A stretch of DNA of 64,000 nt from Zygaena filipendulae (taxonomy: Eukaryota; Arthropoda; Insecta; Lepidoptera; Zygaenidae). The stretch covers positions 1,344,501 through 1,408,500 of the forward strand of contig OU015659.1 in the NCBI GenBank assembly GCA_907165275.2, in the 5' to 3' direction. Shown here one piece after another: positions 1 to 10,885 of this stretch (within the stretch, counting starts at the first letter, position 1; the number at the start of each line of letters is the position of its first letter). The notes beneath the pieces are model-generated. The model was not told where the DNA came from. It made no database searches and saw nothing but the letters and a program-made list of their open reading frames with translations. Both the position numbers and the translations under genes were made by a program.

Positions 1-25
1 TTAAAATTTTATCATCATGCCCATT
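1..25. repeat. Possible terminal fragment of a CRE-MITE
   Basis: The window opens with the end sequence GCCCATT preceded by ATCAT, which matches the outer terminus of the CRE-MITE copies at 27748 and 31513. Only about 25 bases are inside the window, so this is a weak call. Confidence 0.3.
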
Positions 26-189
26 GTAGTTATATATGTTTTACTAAATGAATGTATAACATATTAACATCCCACCATTTTATCTCACGAGATTGAGTTA
101 ACATACGGTAATTTAGATGTATTCTGTTTTTCACGCGCTCTCCAAAATTTTACTCAATTTTACCTACCTATGTTTTTTTTTTAACTCAC

Positions 190-660
190 ACTAGAGGCGA
201 TGGCGATCGCCGATCGGTATTGAAATGAACTGGGTGTGAATAACCTTCCCATAAAACCCTTTGCAACTGGCCCTATCGCCCGGCACGAAAGATCGCGCCT
301 TTGACCTCGCACAAAAAACAACCGGCACATTATTATCATGGGAAGTGCCTCTAAAAATTTGGGGGGGCAATCGAGCACCAATGGCACAGCGATTTGGAAC
401 AGAATCTCGAATGTTGCCGGATTTTATTCGCCGGAAAATTGGCGAGTCATAATAATGCGCTGACTCATAAATAAGGATCGACATTGGCCCTCTCTTGGAA
501 GCTTTTTTCACGCAACATTTCACTCTTGCTCGAGTGAGGTAGAGGGCATGGTGCGCTGTGAAAGGACCGCGTGTGGCCAGTAGCGGAGCGATTTGACATG
601 CCGTGGAAGTTTACTCGTGCTTTTGTTTATCTAGTAACGTTTTTGTGTTTTCTAACTTCC
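190..660. other. Unique-looking, GC-richer stretch, no gene recognised
   Basis: This stretch is richer in G and C than its surroundings and carries none of the repeat families seen elsewhere. Short frames exist on both strands (up to 110 codons, minus), but none has a recognisable motif. It could be single-copy host DNA such as an exon, promoter or conserved non-coding element. Nothing decides between these. Confidence 0.3.
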
Positions 661-1040
661 AGATCTAATTCAACAATCTCTTATATAAAAAACCTAAGAA
701 TCATTTTGCACTTTATGAAAAAAAATTATACCTAAGAGGCGCTTAAAATGTAATTACAACTCATGAATAAAAAATAGCAATTCGGTCAAATTGCTGCCAG
801 TAACTTTTCATATTTTCCTGTCGATCTCTCTGCTCGTGGAACGTTAAGAAAAAATAATATAAACATGTACCAGTGACCTAACTGAATGAATTCAAGAATT
901 TTTAAAGAGAAATCTCTTTAGCCCGTATTTGGTGATTGTGAAAATGTTTGTATCACAGTTTTTTTTTAATAAATGTATTTTAACTGTTTTCAAATACAGA
1001 AAAAAGGTAGTAAATGTTTCCTTTTACATTTTTCGAATTT

Positions 1041-1288
1041 AGAAGACACGTATTTTTGCTTTTCAAATTAATGAAAATAAATAAAGCGCATTAAAGTTTA
1101 GGGTGGGGGAATCATGACGTCATTATTGAGTAAGCTCAGTACAAACTGCACCGGGTTGTGACGTCACGCGAAATTTCAACTCAATGTATCGCCGTTATTT
1201 TTTGATTACGTAAAAAAGAAAAAATACGTGGCCCATATTGTTTATTAATCTACATGACGGACTAAAAAAAAAGTCAAGTAGCCAATTG
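1041..1288 (+). mobile_element. CRE-MITE copy 1 (5' truncated)
   Basis: It shares the core of the family: an ACACGTATTTTT subterminal block, AAAGCGCATTAAAGTTTAGG, and an A-rich block before GACGGACTA. Two perfect TGACGTCA octamers lie at 1115-1122 and 1159-1166. The outer left inverted repeat is missing. The right end reads GTCAAGTAGCCAATTGGG, as in copy 2. Confidence 0.7.
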
Positions 1289-2189
1289 GGATAAACTTCA
1301 CGTTTACATCGCTAAGCTTATCAATGTGAACACGGCAAAAGGAGACGTATTGGCTTTGCGTATTGGTGACATTACGACATTGCTGTTGGTACGGTGGCCG
1401 GTAGTATGTGTTTATACAGTATACCTCATACCCGACGATGATGTTTAGTACGGTCTAACCCTACGCCATTTATCAAAGAAACTTATTTCATACGCAAAAT
1501 GGAAGTTCTCCTTTTTGGCATTCTTTTCATAACGTAACTTACTTCGGAAATAAATCTTAAACTTTGCGTAGGTGATTTGAGTTTTTTGCGAATGTACGTT
1601 GTACTTTCTTTTGTGACTTGAGATTTTATAAATGGAGGTGTAATTAAAGAACTTAGTAACGCACTCGCCTAGTTGACGATCGTAGTTCCACTCGGGTTAC
1701 GTTCAGAAGTGTGCTTTCATTACGATCTGGGCTCCTAGGATTCTTCACTTGAATTGCAGGCTGTCATAACTTTTCTTTCCTAGAAACAACTGCGCTGAAA
1801 CAAAGGCAATTGCAAAAACGTTCGATTCAATAAAATAAAAAACTTTTTGCTTGATAACAATGATACATTTTTTATATCCTTTTATTTATGTATATTTATA
1901 TTTATATATATTAGATGTTTTTTTGTGTACAGACTTGCTTTATGTTAATAATAATATTATGTGTAGATTAATATGTGTGAGTTTTCCATAGAACCAGTAC
2001 CGGACGTTTTTATTTAAATTTTATTTAATTATCTATAACGAATAAAATTGTTTCATTAAAAATAAAATTCGTTAATTTACCGGGAAATTTCCTAGCTTGT
2101 GCCGTCTCGTCTCAATGGCATTTTTTTATAATTTTAAAAAGAAAAACTATACAACACCTAAGATAATATGAAATCTTATTTCGCTTTTT
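1289..2189. other. AT-rich intergenic DNA, no gene seen
   Basis: No repeat family used here and no credible reading frame was recognised. The stretch from 1840 to 2100 is very AT-rich and low in complexity. Confidence 0.3.
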
Positions 2190-2455
2190 CACTGCATCAC
2201 GCGTGAACGGCTGGACTGATTTCGCTAATTCTTTTTTGTTGTGTTTTTTATTGTAAGAAGAAGAAGAATAAAAGATGTTTGGAGTTCCAGCGGGTATTCC
2301 GAAACTCACGCGGGTGAATCTCCGAAACGGTTGGACCGATTTTGACGGGACTTTCACTGCTAATTAGCTGATGTTATACGGAGTAATAAAAGCTACTTTG
2401 GAGTTCCTGCGGAAATTCCGAAACTCACGCGGGTGAAACCGCGGGGCATAGCTAG
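2190..2455 (+). mobile_element. Helitron-like element, Hel-D subfamily
   Basis: It ends in GGGCATAGCTAG after the GCGGGTGAAACCGCGG hairpin, the usual Helitron 3' signature. The 3' hairpin region is present twice (around 2310 and 2430), so the element has an internal duplication. A second copy of the same subfamily lies on the minus strand at 16370-16680. The 5' boundary is approximate. Confidence 0.6.
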
Positions 2456-2823
2456 TTAGATATAAAGATTAATTAATACGTTCATTGAAATAGTACTTCC
2501 ATGTAACTTTATCCATCTTTATCCACATTAATGGATTATATTTTTGCTGGAAAAGTGTAATGGTTCTACCGGGGCTTGAAGTTGAAAGATTTATAGGCTT
2601 TTATCCTATTGTGACACTGCACCTTTATCGATGAGTATTTATAGTTCCCAAAAAGGCCTTATAGAGTAGTAAGGAGTAGGGTGTGACATCTCTATGCCTG
2701 AGACTACGTCTGTGGAAATGATTCCTCTACAAAATGTATGAAAATAAAGTTTGAATCTATGTATGTACGTGTACAAAGAAAATGAATTATTTCTAAGTAG
2801 GTACCTATAATACTTATAAGAAA

Positions 2824-3109
2824 TCTTTACCTACTATAATAAATGCGAAAGTGAGTTTGTTTGTTATGCTTTCACGCCTTAATGGCTCAACCGATCATTA
2901 TGAAATTTTGCATTCACGCTGTCACGGATACGAAAAGAGCATAGGGTAATTTTCATCCCGGTATCTCCGAAATTGTCACGGGTGAAACTGCATAAACTTT
3001 TGCATACTACACGTTGTCAGGGGCACAGAAAAGGATATAGAGTAATTTTTGCCGGAACTCCCGCGGGAACTCCAAAATTACCGCTGGTAAAACTACGGGG
3101 AACAGCTAA
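2824..3109 (+). mobile_element. Helitron-like element, Hel-A type
   Basis: It begins near TCTTTACCTACTATAATAAA and ends in CTAA after a degenerate hairpin. The body contains the shared AGTTTGTTTGTTA...CTTTCACGCC block. An internal 3'-like segment near 2960 indicates two fused copies. Confidence 0.55.
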
Positions 3110-3388
3110 TAAACAATAAATTCAAACTGACTAAAGTTTATTTGCACAAAATGAATACAAATCCAGCTTTACATGCCTATTGCCCGGCATTTCGTATCGC
3201 AAGTCGATCAATCATGAGTACCTACTAAATATATATTTAGAGAATTAATTCTATTCTGGAGATGCAATTCAGATAATGGAGCAATACGAGTATTTGATGT
3301 AGCCGCAAGCAGATATCAAATTAAATTAGTTAATTATTCTGAAACCTACTAATTACAGATATTGTTAGTACAATAATAAATCCTACTT

Positions 3389-3842
3389 TCCTACTAATAT
3401 TATAAATGTGAAAGTGTGGATGTTTGGATGTTTGTTACTCAATCACGCAAAAACGGCTGAATGGATTTGGATGAAATTTACCATGCGCGTTGTCAGGGGT
3501 ACAGAAAAGGACATAGGGTAACTACTTTTTATCCCGGTATTCCCGCGGGAACTCCGAAAATACCGCGGGTCTTTAGGTACACAGTTTTAAGACGCTTCCG
3601 CTGTTTGTTCGCGATAAATTAAAAGACTACTGAACGGATATTCATGCGGTTTTCACCAATAGATAGAGTGATTCATGAGGAAGGTTTATATCTATAGTTG
3701 TAACTAAATACTTAACTGATCATGATGAAATATTGCATACACGTTGTTAAGGGTACAGAGACGGATAGGGGAACTTTTTATTCAGGAATTCTCGCGGGAA
3801 CTCCGTAAATAGGTAGCTGATGAACTCGCGGGGAACAACTAG
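3389..3842 (+). mobile_element. Composite Helitron-like element
   Basis: It starts TCCTACTAATATTATAAA and reaches a degenerate hairpin near 3560. It then switches to a different Helitron-like body (GTTCGCGATAAATT...CGGTTTTCACCAATAGAT) and ends in GGAACAACTAG. This looks like one element inserted in, or recombined with, another. Confidence 0.55.
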
Positions 3843-4197
3843 CTAAAGTGTAAAAGCAAACAAACTCACATCCATCTTTTTTTTGTGATTTCTTCAAATA
3901 TAGGTAGGTATATATAGACTAGCTGATTAGTTAAATAGTTAAAGCGTAAAAGCGTAAAAGCGTAGCAAACAAACTTACAGATAAACTCACAATCGAATTT
4001 ATAATAATAAGAATAATAATTCTTTTGATTCCTAAAAATATTTATAGAGGAATCACAAGTCAAAGGTCGCAAATCCCTATGCCACTCACAATAATACAAG
4101 TCTCGATGGTGGCTGTACAGTGTACGTATATCGCAGGAGAAATCAGTGATGCTTTTTATATTGCCTCTGTAGAATGGGCCGCAAGTATTGTTGTAGC

Positions 4198-4520
4198 AGT
4201 GGCGTAGCGTGCCTTGTAGGGGCCCTGTATCAAAATTAGTTGGGGGGCCCGAAAGAAGGGTAAAGATTTCTCATAAAAGAAACAAAAATGCTTGCATTAA
4301 ATTAAAACAAATAATTAATGATTATAAGTTATCGCTTCCTCCAATAAATGGAGCTAGTCAATTCAAATTCAATATACACTTTTTTTGCTTTTATATAGCT
4401 GAAGACGATTTCAGTTTTTTCTAAAGTTTACTAATTTCTGCTTACACACGTTATGGGCCTCTGTACCCCAGTGGCCCCGTATCATTGCTACGGCTGATAC
4501 GGCGGTAGCTACGCCCCTGG
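4198..4520. mobile_element. hAT-like MITE with CAG(T/G)GGCGTAGC ends
   Basis: The left end reads CAGTGGCGTAGC and the right end, reverse-complemented, reads CAGGGGCGTAGCTA, the terminal type common in hAT elements. The flanks GTTGTAG (4191-4197) and GTTGATGG (4521-4528) resemble a decayed 8-bp duplication. The interior is AT-rich and codes for nothing recognisable. Confidence 0.5.
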
Positions 4521-4744
4521 TTGATGGGCGGCCAATTTCAACCCGTCGCGCGTCCCACTGATTGTATCGTTCAACCCGAGATCCGTTCGGGACATACACT
4601 CTAATATATTGCTCGCAGATCGAAATGGAATCACATTAAAAGCAATAAGATTTTCATCAAAAAATCATCGTGAACACTAGAGTAGACATCTTCACGATCA
4701 CTTGACATTTTCCAGATGAAAAAAAAAAGTTAAACCGAAGATCA

Positions 4745-4801
4745 ATAACGACATAATTTTTTTTTTTTTTATATTTATGTTTTTGGCGACAATAAAGAAT
4801 A

Positions 4802-4832
<31 letters not shown>
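4745..4832 (+). repeat. LINE 3' tail with (TTGA)n microsatellite
   Basis: The sequence GGCGACAATAAAGAATATTTG followed by repeated TTGA matches, in reverse complement, the tail at about 9205-9290. It is a 3' end left by target-primed retrotransposition. No coding part remains. Confidence 0.6.
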
Positions 4833-4834
<2 letters not shown>

Positions 4835-4897
4835 CATCACCGAAATGAAATCGTTGAAACGTTAGATATTTTATTTATATTTTAAACCGTAACGCGC

Positions 4898-5229
4898 AAT
4901 TGGGTATTCTCCAAGGTTTGAATATCAAAATTCTAATTAGTCCGTCAGTTAGAAAATAAAAAAATAATAGACACGTATTTTTTGCTTTTTCAATTTAATG
5001 AAAATGAACATAGATAAAGCGCATTAAAGTTTAGGGTGGGGGGCTCGTGACGTCAATATTCATTATAAGCGCCATACAAACCGCATTGAATTGTAACGTC
5101 ACGCGAAATTTCAACTCAATGTATCTCTGTTATTTTTTGAGTACGTAAAAAAAGAAAAAATACGTGTCCAATATTTTTTACTAATCTACACGACGGACAA
5201 AAAAAAATTTTTTTGTCAAGTAGCCAATT
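4898..5229 (+). mobile_element. CRE-MITE copy 2
   Basis: Outer ends read AATTGGG on the left and CCAATT on the right, with TAGTCCGTCAG inside the left end and GACGGAC inside the right. It contains TGACGTCA in CGTGACGTCAATATT and a decayed second site (TAACGTCACG). The length of 332 bp matches the full-length copies. Confidence 0.7.
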
Positions 5230-5461
5230 AATATTTTAAAGATGTCGATTCTAATCTATCTTATATATGAGTAGGTATGTACCTACATTGTTTACAAGCT
5301 GTGTCCGCAGTTTCACTCGCCTGAGTTGGTAATTTTCTTCAATTTTTTCTTTAATTTTCTTCTTGACAATACCGAACAAACCCTAAAAAAACGATTCAAA
5401 TCGATCGAGCCATTTTCGAGTTTTTGCGCGACTGACGACATGGCAGTTAATTTTTTTTATA

Positions 5462-5781
5462 TCCTTACTGTTATAAATCTGTAAGTGAATTTCTTTGTTT
5501 GTACGTTTGTTACGCTTTTACAGCTTAACTACTCAACCGATTATCATGAATCTTTGCATACACGTTTTCAAGGGCACAGAGAAGGACATGGATATTTTTT
5601 AGGAAAGATTTGTTTTTTGTTTGTTTGTTACGATTTAACCCAAAAACTACTGGACCGATTTCAAAAACTCCTTCACCATTAGAACGCTACATTATCCCTG
5701 AGTAACATAGGCTATATTGTAATCCGAAATTCCAGCAGGAACTCCGAAATTACCGCGGGTAAAACCGCGAGGGACAGCTAG
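5462..5781 (+). mobile_element. Helitron-like element, Hel-A type, composite
   Basis: It starts TCCTTACTGTTATAAAT and ends GGGACAGCTAG behind the hairpin GCGGGTAAAACCGCG. The middle switches from one Helitron body to another near 5600, where a second GTTTGTTTGTTACG block begins. Confidence 0.6.
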
Positions 5782-5789
5782 TTGTAAAT

Positions 5790-7180
5790 AAAACTGTAAT
5801 AGCTCTACGAAATTCTCGTAGAACCGGCATTTGTGTAATGATGGAAATAAATTCACCATCCGAATTCAACTTATTCCTCGATAAGAAAGGAAGATAGTTA
5901 AACAACAATTAACTTCCACTCTACTTATTAATGGTGAAAATTGACAAGTCAGGTTGTTTATCACCCATTTTTTCATCTATTAAAAATTGGTGTAAACACA
6001 CAAACTGTTATTTAGATTTCCAAAATTCGCCATTTTTATTTCTTTCCTTGTCCGTTCCATTCAGCAACTATTTTATTTTTATTTTTTACTAACACAATCA
6101 TTTGCGTAAAACCGCCGGCAAAAGCCAGTATTGAGAGCTTAATTACCCCCAGCAAACTTACACAAGTTGAAGCGATTCACCAAATTGTTACATGTGCAAG
6201 AAAACTTAGATACCTATATAATTCTCGGCCTAAAACTAAGTAAATGCCTATTTACTTAGTTTTCGGGCCATCAACTTATCTAAGGAGGCCGAACCGGCAA
6301 ATATCTTATCCGGCATCGTCGACTCGTTATTCGGGTCTTTTGTTTAGTGGAATTACTTCCTCAGTGGCGTTATGGGCGCGATAAAACTGTTTTTCGGCTC
6401 TTCAAGTCCCGCCTGAATTAGCTCCGCGGTTGATTATAGCCGATGTACAAAGAATGAGATTTTATTTCCCCGTCCGGTCTTAGCTCTTCATGCTTTCCTA
6501 GTACCTATTGCTCCTACACATATTGGCGCAACCGTACTCTTAAAATGGGTTTGACGCATTAGGGGATAACGATCCTCTCGAGATCTTCGTCGAACTCAAG
6601 CAACGGCAACATAAACCTACATCCACCTTAATACCAAAATAAAAGTCACATCTCCGCTGCCAAGTTATGATATGATAGCGCAAAGTGAAGCAAACCTAAC
6701 TTGCCACTTCCTGGTAAAGTTAAAATGGCCGCGACGTTATAGTGTTGTGAGGTATCGCCGTCCCGGGAAATCTTTTATCGAGTTACGCCATTATCCCCGA
6801 GTCCCGCGGGATTGTGGGACCACGCGTCCCAGATTTTAAGGTTCACTGTATATTATGGTTTAATAACGTCAAAAAAAATTAATAGGTAGGTTTACTTAGG
6901 TTTTTTTACATTTAAATTACATGAGTACTTTTCAAAAAACTCCGTTAAATCGTTTAAAAAAAATCTAGGTTGGTAAACTTTTAAACAGAGTTTCGGTTTT
7001 TTCTACGTTTTACTTTGTTTTTCTTTTCTATCTAAAAACATTATAGAGACGCGTGTCTGTGTTTTTTTATTGAAAACTATATGGAATCTTATATCTTGGT
7101 AGAACGTAATTTACTACTAATATGCATAGACATAAATATACATTGTGGTTCCATCAATTGAAAAAAATAGTAACTACACA
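5790..7180. other. Intergenic DNA, mostly unique in this window
   Basis: No gene was recognised. The part from about 6100 to 6840 is less AT-rich and free of the local repeat families. A 19-20 bp hairpin lies at 6227-6269 (arms share AAAACTAAGTAAAT, loop GCCT). Confidence 0.3.
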
Positions 7181-7182
7181 TA

Positions 7183-7664
7183 AAAAAAACCGGCCAAGTG
7201 CTAGTCGGACTCGCGCACGAAGGGTTCCGTACCATTATCTATGTATAAAAACGGCAAAAAAAAATCATGTCTGTTGTATAAGAGCACCCTGATACATTAA
7301 GCATTTCATTTATTTTAATTTTATTATTTATTTTCAAAGTGAATATACATATTATTACTAAATATTATGTGAATGAATATTTCAAGCGTCTACCTATTGC
7401 CGTTATCAATATCTTCATATTGATAACGGCAAAAAACGAGCAAAAACATCAAGTTTGTTGTATGGGAGCCACCACAAATATTTATTTATTCTGTTTTTTA
7501 GTATTTGTTGTTATAGTGGCAACAGAAATACATTATCTGTGAAAATTTTAATAGTATAACTATCACGGTTGATGAGAGCCTGGTGACAGTCGTACAGACG
7601 GACGGATGAACAGAGAAGTCTTAGTAATAGGGTCCCGTTTTACCCTTTGGGTATGGAACCCTAA
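7183..7664 (+). repeat. Lepidopteran dispersed repeat (CCGGCCAAGTGC...GGAACCCTAA)
   Basis: It begins AACCGGCCAAGTGCTAGTCG and ends with GGTCCCGTTTTACCC and GGAACCCTAA, the termini of a repeat I recognise as widespread in Lepidoptera. This copy is rearranged: the early block ending ACGGCAAAAAAA reappears near 7428 after a perfect hairpin at 7398-7431. It carries no coding capacity. Confidence 0.65.
7398..7431. repeat. Perfect 15-bp hairpin
   Basis: The arms TGCCGTTATCAATAT and ATATTGATAACGGCA are exact reverse complements around the loop CTTC. The hairpin sits at an internal breakpoint of the dispersed repeat at 7183-7664. Confidence 0.85.
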
Positions 7665-7719
7665 TTTCGGTTTTATTATTCAACCAGGGAACATCCTGTG
7701 GCTTCGCCCGCGTGAAGTT

Positions 7720-8513
7720 CGGCATTCCATGATAAATCGTATCGTATGTATTTTAGAATTTCGGGATTCCATGATAAACCGTGTCGTATGTATTTTAGAA
7801 TTTCGGGATTCCATGATAAACCGTATCGTATGTATTTTAGAATTTCGGGATTCCATGATAAACCGTATCGTATGTATTTTAGAATTTCGGGATTCCATGA
7901 TAAACCGTATCGTATGTATTTTAGAATTTCGGGATTCCATGATAAACCGTATCGTATGTATTTTAGAATTTCGGGATTCCATGATAAACCGTATCGTATG
8001 TATTTTAGAATTTCGGGATTCCATGATAAACCGTATCGTATGTATTTTACAATTTCGGGATTCCATGATAAATCGTATCGTATGTATTTTACAATTTCGG
8101 GATTCCATGATAAACCGTATCGTATGTATTTTACAATTTCGGGATTCCATGATAAACCGTATCGTATATATTTTACAATTTCGGGATTCCATGATAAACC
8201 GTATCGTATATATTTTACAATTTCGGGATTCCATGATAAACCGTATCATATGTATTTTACAATTTCGGGATTCCATGATAAACCGTATCGTATGTATTTT
8301 ACAATTTCGGGATTCCATGATAAACCGTATCGTATGTATTTTACAATTTCGGGATTCCATGATAAACCGTATCGTATGTATTTTACAATTTCGGGATACC
8401 ATGATAAACCGTATCGTATGTATTTTAGAATTTCGGGATTCCATGATAAACAGTGTCGTATGTATTTTAGTATTTCGGGATTCCATGATAAACGGTATCG
8501 TATGTATTTTACA
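7720..8513. repeat. 42-bp minisatellite, 19 copies
   Basis: The unit contains GGGATTCCATGATAAACCG and TATCGTATGTATTTTA and repeats 19 times with very few changes. Copies 1-7 and 17 read TTTAGAATT at the junction, copies 8-16 read TTTACAATT, and copy 18 reads TTTAGTATT, so the array has segmental structure. Because 42 is divisible by three, frames stay open on both strands, giving 265-336-codon frames that are by-products of the repeat. The left edge is a Helitron-like 3' terminus (CTTCGCCCGCGTGAAGTTCGG in part) and a Hel-A element begins 42 bp after the right edge. Confidence 0.95.
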
Positions 8514-8554
8514 AAGTTATATAAAAAGAACAAACAATTTTAAGTCGGTACGAA

Positions 8555-8735
8555 TCCTCATTCCTATAAATGTGCAAGTGAGTTTGTTTGTTACGCTTTC
8601 ACGCCTTAACGGCTAAACCGGATCATTAATGAAATTTCGCAAACCTAAGCGTTATCAGAGAAGGACATAGGGTACTTTTTATGCCGGAATTTCCGCGGGA
8701 TCTCCGAAACTATCGCGAGTGAAACCGCGGGGAAC
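8555..8735 (+). mobile_element. Helitron-like element, 3' tip lost
   Basis: It shares the GTGAGTTTGTTTGTTACG and CTTTCACGCC blocks and the hairpin region CGCGAGTGAAACCGCGGGGAA, but the final CTAG is missing. It lies immediately right of the 42-bp array. Confidence 0.6.
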
Positions 8736-8739
8736 GTTT

Positions 8740-9190
8740 TAAATAAAAGCCAGATACCTACTTAAAAATTAATAAACCTGCACACGCCATTAAAGAAAGG
8801 TATCCCAATAAGTTTAAAAAGTGTCTTTCTTGAAAAAAGTTATGAAAATATAACTTCTTGTTCGCCAAAAAAAAAAATGGCCGACCTGAGCTTAAATCAC
8901 TAGGAAAAGTATGAAAAGCTAGCGTCTTATATCAAGAGCTTTAACAGTTTTCGAGGGTATTTGAAACTTTATTTATAGTTTCGCGACACCCTTTAGAAAG
9001 TTGAAATATCCAGTTTATTTTTAAATTGCCCGTGATATATAATATTTATCTCTACTGCTTGAATTATTTTTGCTGATATGGAAACCTATGACTTCTGTTT
9101 AAATTCCTTTAAATCTAGACTTGATCAAGTTTCTATTTAATATATTAGTCATTAAATGCTGACCATCGTTTTAGTTTTTGAAATAAAACT
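8740..9190. other. AT-rich intergenic DNA, nothing recognised
   Basis: No reading frame, RNA gene or recognised repeat was seen. Confidence 0.3.
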
Positions 9191-9199
9191 TCTTTGCGA

Positions 9200-9365
9200 T
9201 TCTTCTTCAAATCAAATCAAATCAAATCAAATATTCTTTATTGTCGCCAAAATCATAAATATAAAAAAAATACATGGTGGGAAATACAGGCAACAAAGGG
9301 CGGCCTTATTGCTTAAAAGCAATTTCTTCCAGGCAACCTGTCCTTATATTGGTAACATAATATAG
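9200..9365 (-). repeat. LINE 3' tail with (ATCAA)n
   Basis: On the minus strand this is a LINE 3' UTR ending GGCGACAATAAAGAATATTTG then repeated TTTGA. The inner part (GGCGGCCTTATTGCTTAAAA on the plus strand) is shared with the tail at 42926-43085. No ORF remains. Confidence 0.6.
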
Positions 9366-9487
9366 GTGCCTACTTAATTAGAAAGATAAAAAAACAAAAA
9401 AAGAGTGAAAGTGAAATTAAAAATATATTCTTCTTCTTCTATTTGCGAAGTGAAACACCTTTTACGTATATGACTTTTTATGATGAA

Positions 9488-9650
9488 CTAGCTATCCTCC
9501 ACAGTTTCACTCGCGTTAATTTTGGAGTTCCCGTGGGAATTTTGGGGCAAAAAGTACCGTAGCTTACTTTAAATGAGAGAATTTTCAAAATCGGTTCAGT
9601 AGATCCAGAGATTAGGTAAGGCGTGAAAAGGTAACAGATAGAGTTACTTA
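9488..9650 (-). mobile_element. Helitron-like element, Hel-A type
   Basis: A minus-strand element with terminal CTAG, a degenerate hairpin (CACAGTTTCACTCGCG) and the AAAATCGGTTCAGTAGAT block. It is the first of three in a row with the same orientation. Confidence 0.55.
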
Positions 9651-9663
9651 TTCATTTTTATTA

Positions 9664-9795
9664 CTAGCTGTTCCCAGCCGTTTCAGCCGGTAGTTCCTGC
9701 GGTAATTTCGGGATTAATAGTACCTTTTGGCCTTCTTTGTGCTTTTGAAAACGTGTTTGCAAAATTTTATGATGATCGGTTGAGGACATCTCTAT
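9664..9795 (-). mobile_element. Helitron-like element, Hel-A type, truncated 5' end
   Basis: It starts CTAGCTGTTCCCAGCCG and runs through TTTTATGATGATCGGTTGAG. The hairpin has decayed. Confidence 0.5.
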
Positions 9796-9811
9796 ATATA
9801 TGTATAAAGCA

Positions 9812-10005
9812 CTAGCTGTCCCGCACGGTCTTACCCGCCTTAATTTCGGAGTTCCCGCGAGAATTTCAGATTATAATATAGCCTACGTTACTCAGGGATA
9901 ATGTAACTTTCTAATGGTGAAAGAATTTTTAAAATCGGTCCATTAGTTTTTGAGTTAAATCGTAAAAACAAACAAAAAATCAAATCTTTCCTCTTTATAA
10001 TTTGA
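9812..10005 (-). mobile_element. Helitron-like element, Hel-A type
   Basis: It starts CTAGCTGTCCCGCACGG and contains CCTACGTTACTCAGGGATAA, the body type also seen at 5660-5720. It is the third in the tandem minus-strand series. Confidence 0.55.
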
Positions 10006-10032
10006 GTATAGATATACGTATACTTATGTTTC

Positions 10033-10125
10033 ACCTGATGCTGCGATCGTATCGGCGACATCCGGCGCAGCAGTCAGGTTAGCTAACCACTGGACCAACG
10101 GTGCTCCGTCTGAGGTCTGAACTGT
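10033..10125 (-). repeat. Decayed tRNA-derived SINE head
   Basis: The minus strand contains TTGGTCCAGTGGTTAGC, like a Pol III A box, followed about 35 bases on by a degenerate B-box region (GCCGATACGATCGC). The spacing fits a tRNA-derived SINE. The tail was not identified. Confidence 0.35.
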
Positions 10126-10540
10126 GATATTTTCCTTTTATTACTAGCTAGCAATTACGGGCGTCCACACTCCAGCCCACATAAAGAATATGGTAATAAC
10201 GAGCTACTTACAAAGGGGCGGCTAGAGGAACAATTCTACTCACACATTACACCAAACCACTGAGCAAATAATCACTATGATTATGAGTCGGCGCTTTCAT
10301 ACTAATCGCTAAAATCTATGAAAGCAGTTGGTGCCAACCTTAACCTTACCAATGTAAGACGCAGTCTTAAGGATTTGGTTAGGTATTCCAAAGTTGGTAA
10401 GGAAGTTATTGCATAGACCCATAGTAATTTTTGCTTCAAGGCAGTGTCGCTGGGCTGCACCAAACTGCACCACTCCTGCATCTACAGAATATTGGTAAAC
10501 GAGGGTCATACAGGGCAATAGGGTGTTTGTAGGGTGTATA

Positions 10541-10600
10541 GAAGAAGAAGAAGAAGAAAATACATTTATTTCAGCACAACACACAAGAAAAAGAAACAAA
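10541..10600 (-). repeat. Short retroposon 3' tail with (GAA)n
   Basis: A GAA run followed by AATACATTTATTTCAGCAC has the layout of the other LINE or SINE tails in the window (microsatellite next to a reversed polyadenylation-like AAATGT). The preceding 250 bases were not recognised. Confidence 0.4.
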
Positions 10601-10719
10601 CATCAACAGTGCCTAATCTAAAGAGACATAGATAGTATATCTTGCATGCTCTGCAATCTCTTGTAATGCTTGCCTTGTATGCCATTCTCGTCTCAAATAT
10701 CTTAAAAAAATTGGCGTAA

Positions 10720-10877
10720 TCCTTACTGTAAATGCGAATGTGAGTTTGTTTGTTTATTACGCTTTCACACTTAAAATGATCAAGTGATCATCATGAAATT
10801 TTGCATACACATTGTCATGAGTACAGAAAAGAACATAGATTTCGTACATTTTCTTGCGGGAACTAACACGCGGGTTT
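10720..10877 (+). mobile_element. Helitron-like element, 3' end damaged
   Basis: It starts TCCTTACTGTAAATGCGAA and loses similarity at ACACGCGGGTTT. It abuts the oppositely oriented element at 10886. Confidence 0.5.
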
Positions 10878-10885
10878 ATTGTATA

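Noticed and set aside
191..523. 110-codon minus-strand frame
   Set aside because: No motif, overlaps two other frames of similar length, and no supporting signals.
7720..8513. CRISPR-like array
   Set aside because: Repeats are directly abutting with no unique spacers, in a eukaryotic repeat setting. It is a minisatellite.
7606..8616. 336-, 268- and 265-codon frames on both strands
   Set aside because: They consist of one 14-residue peptide repeated with the 42-bp DNA unit, on both strands at once. This follows from the period being divisible by three.
10309..10599. 96-codon minus-strand frame
   Set aside because: Its N-terminal part is translated microsatellite tail. The remainder has no recognised family and could be decayed transposon sequence.
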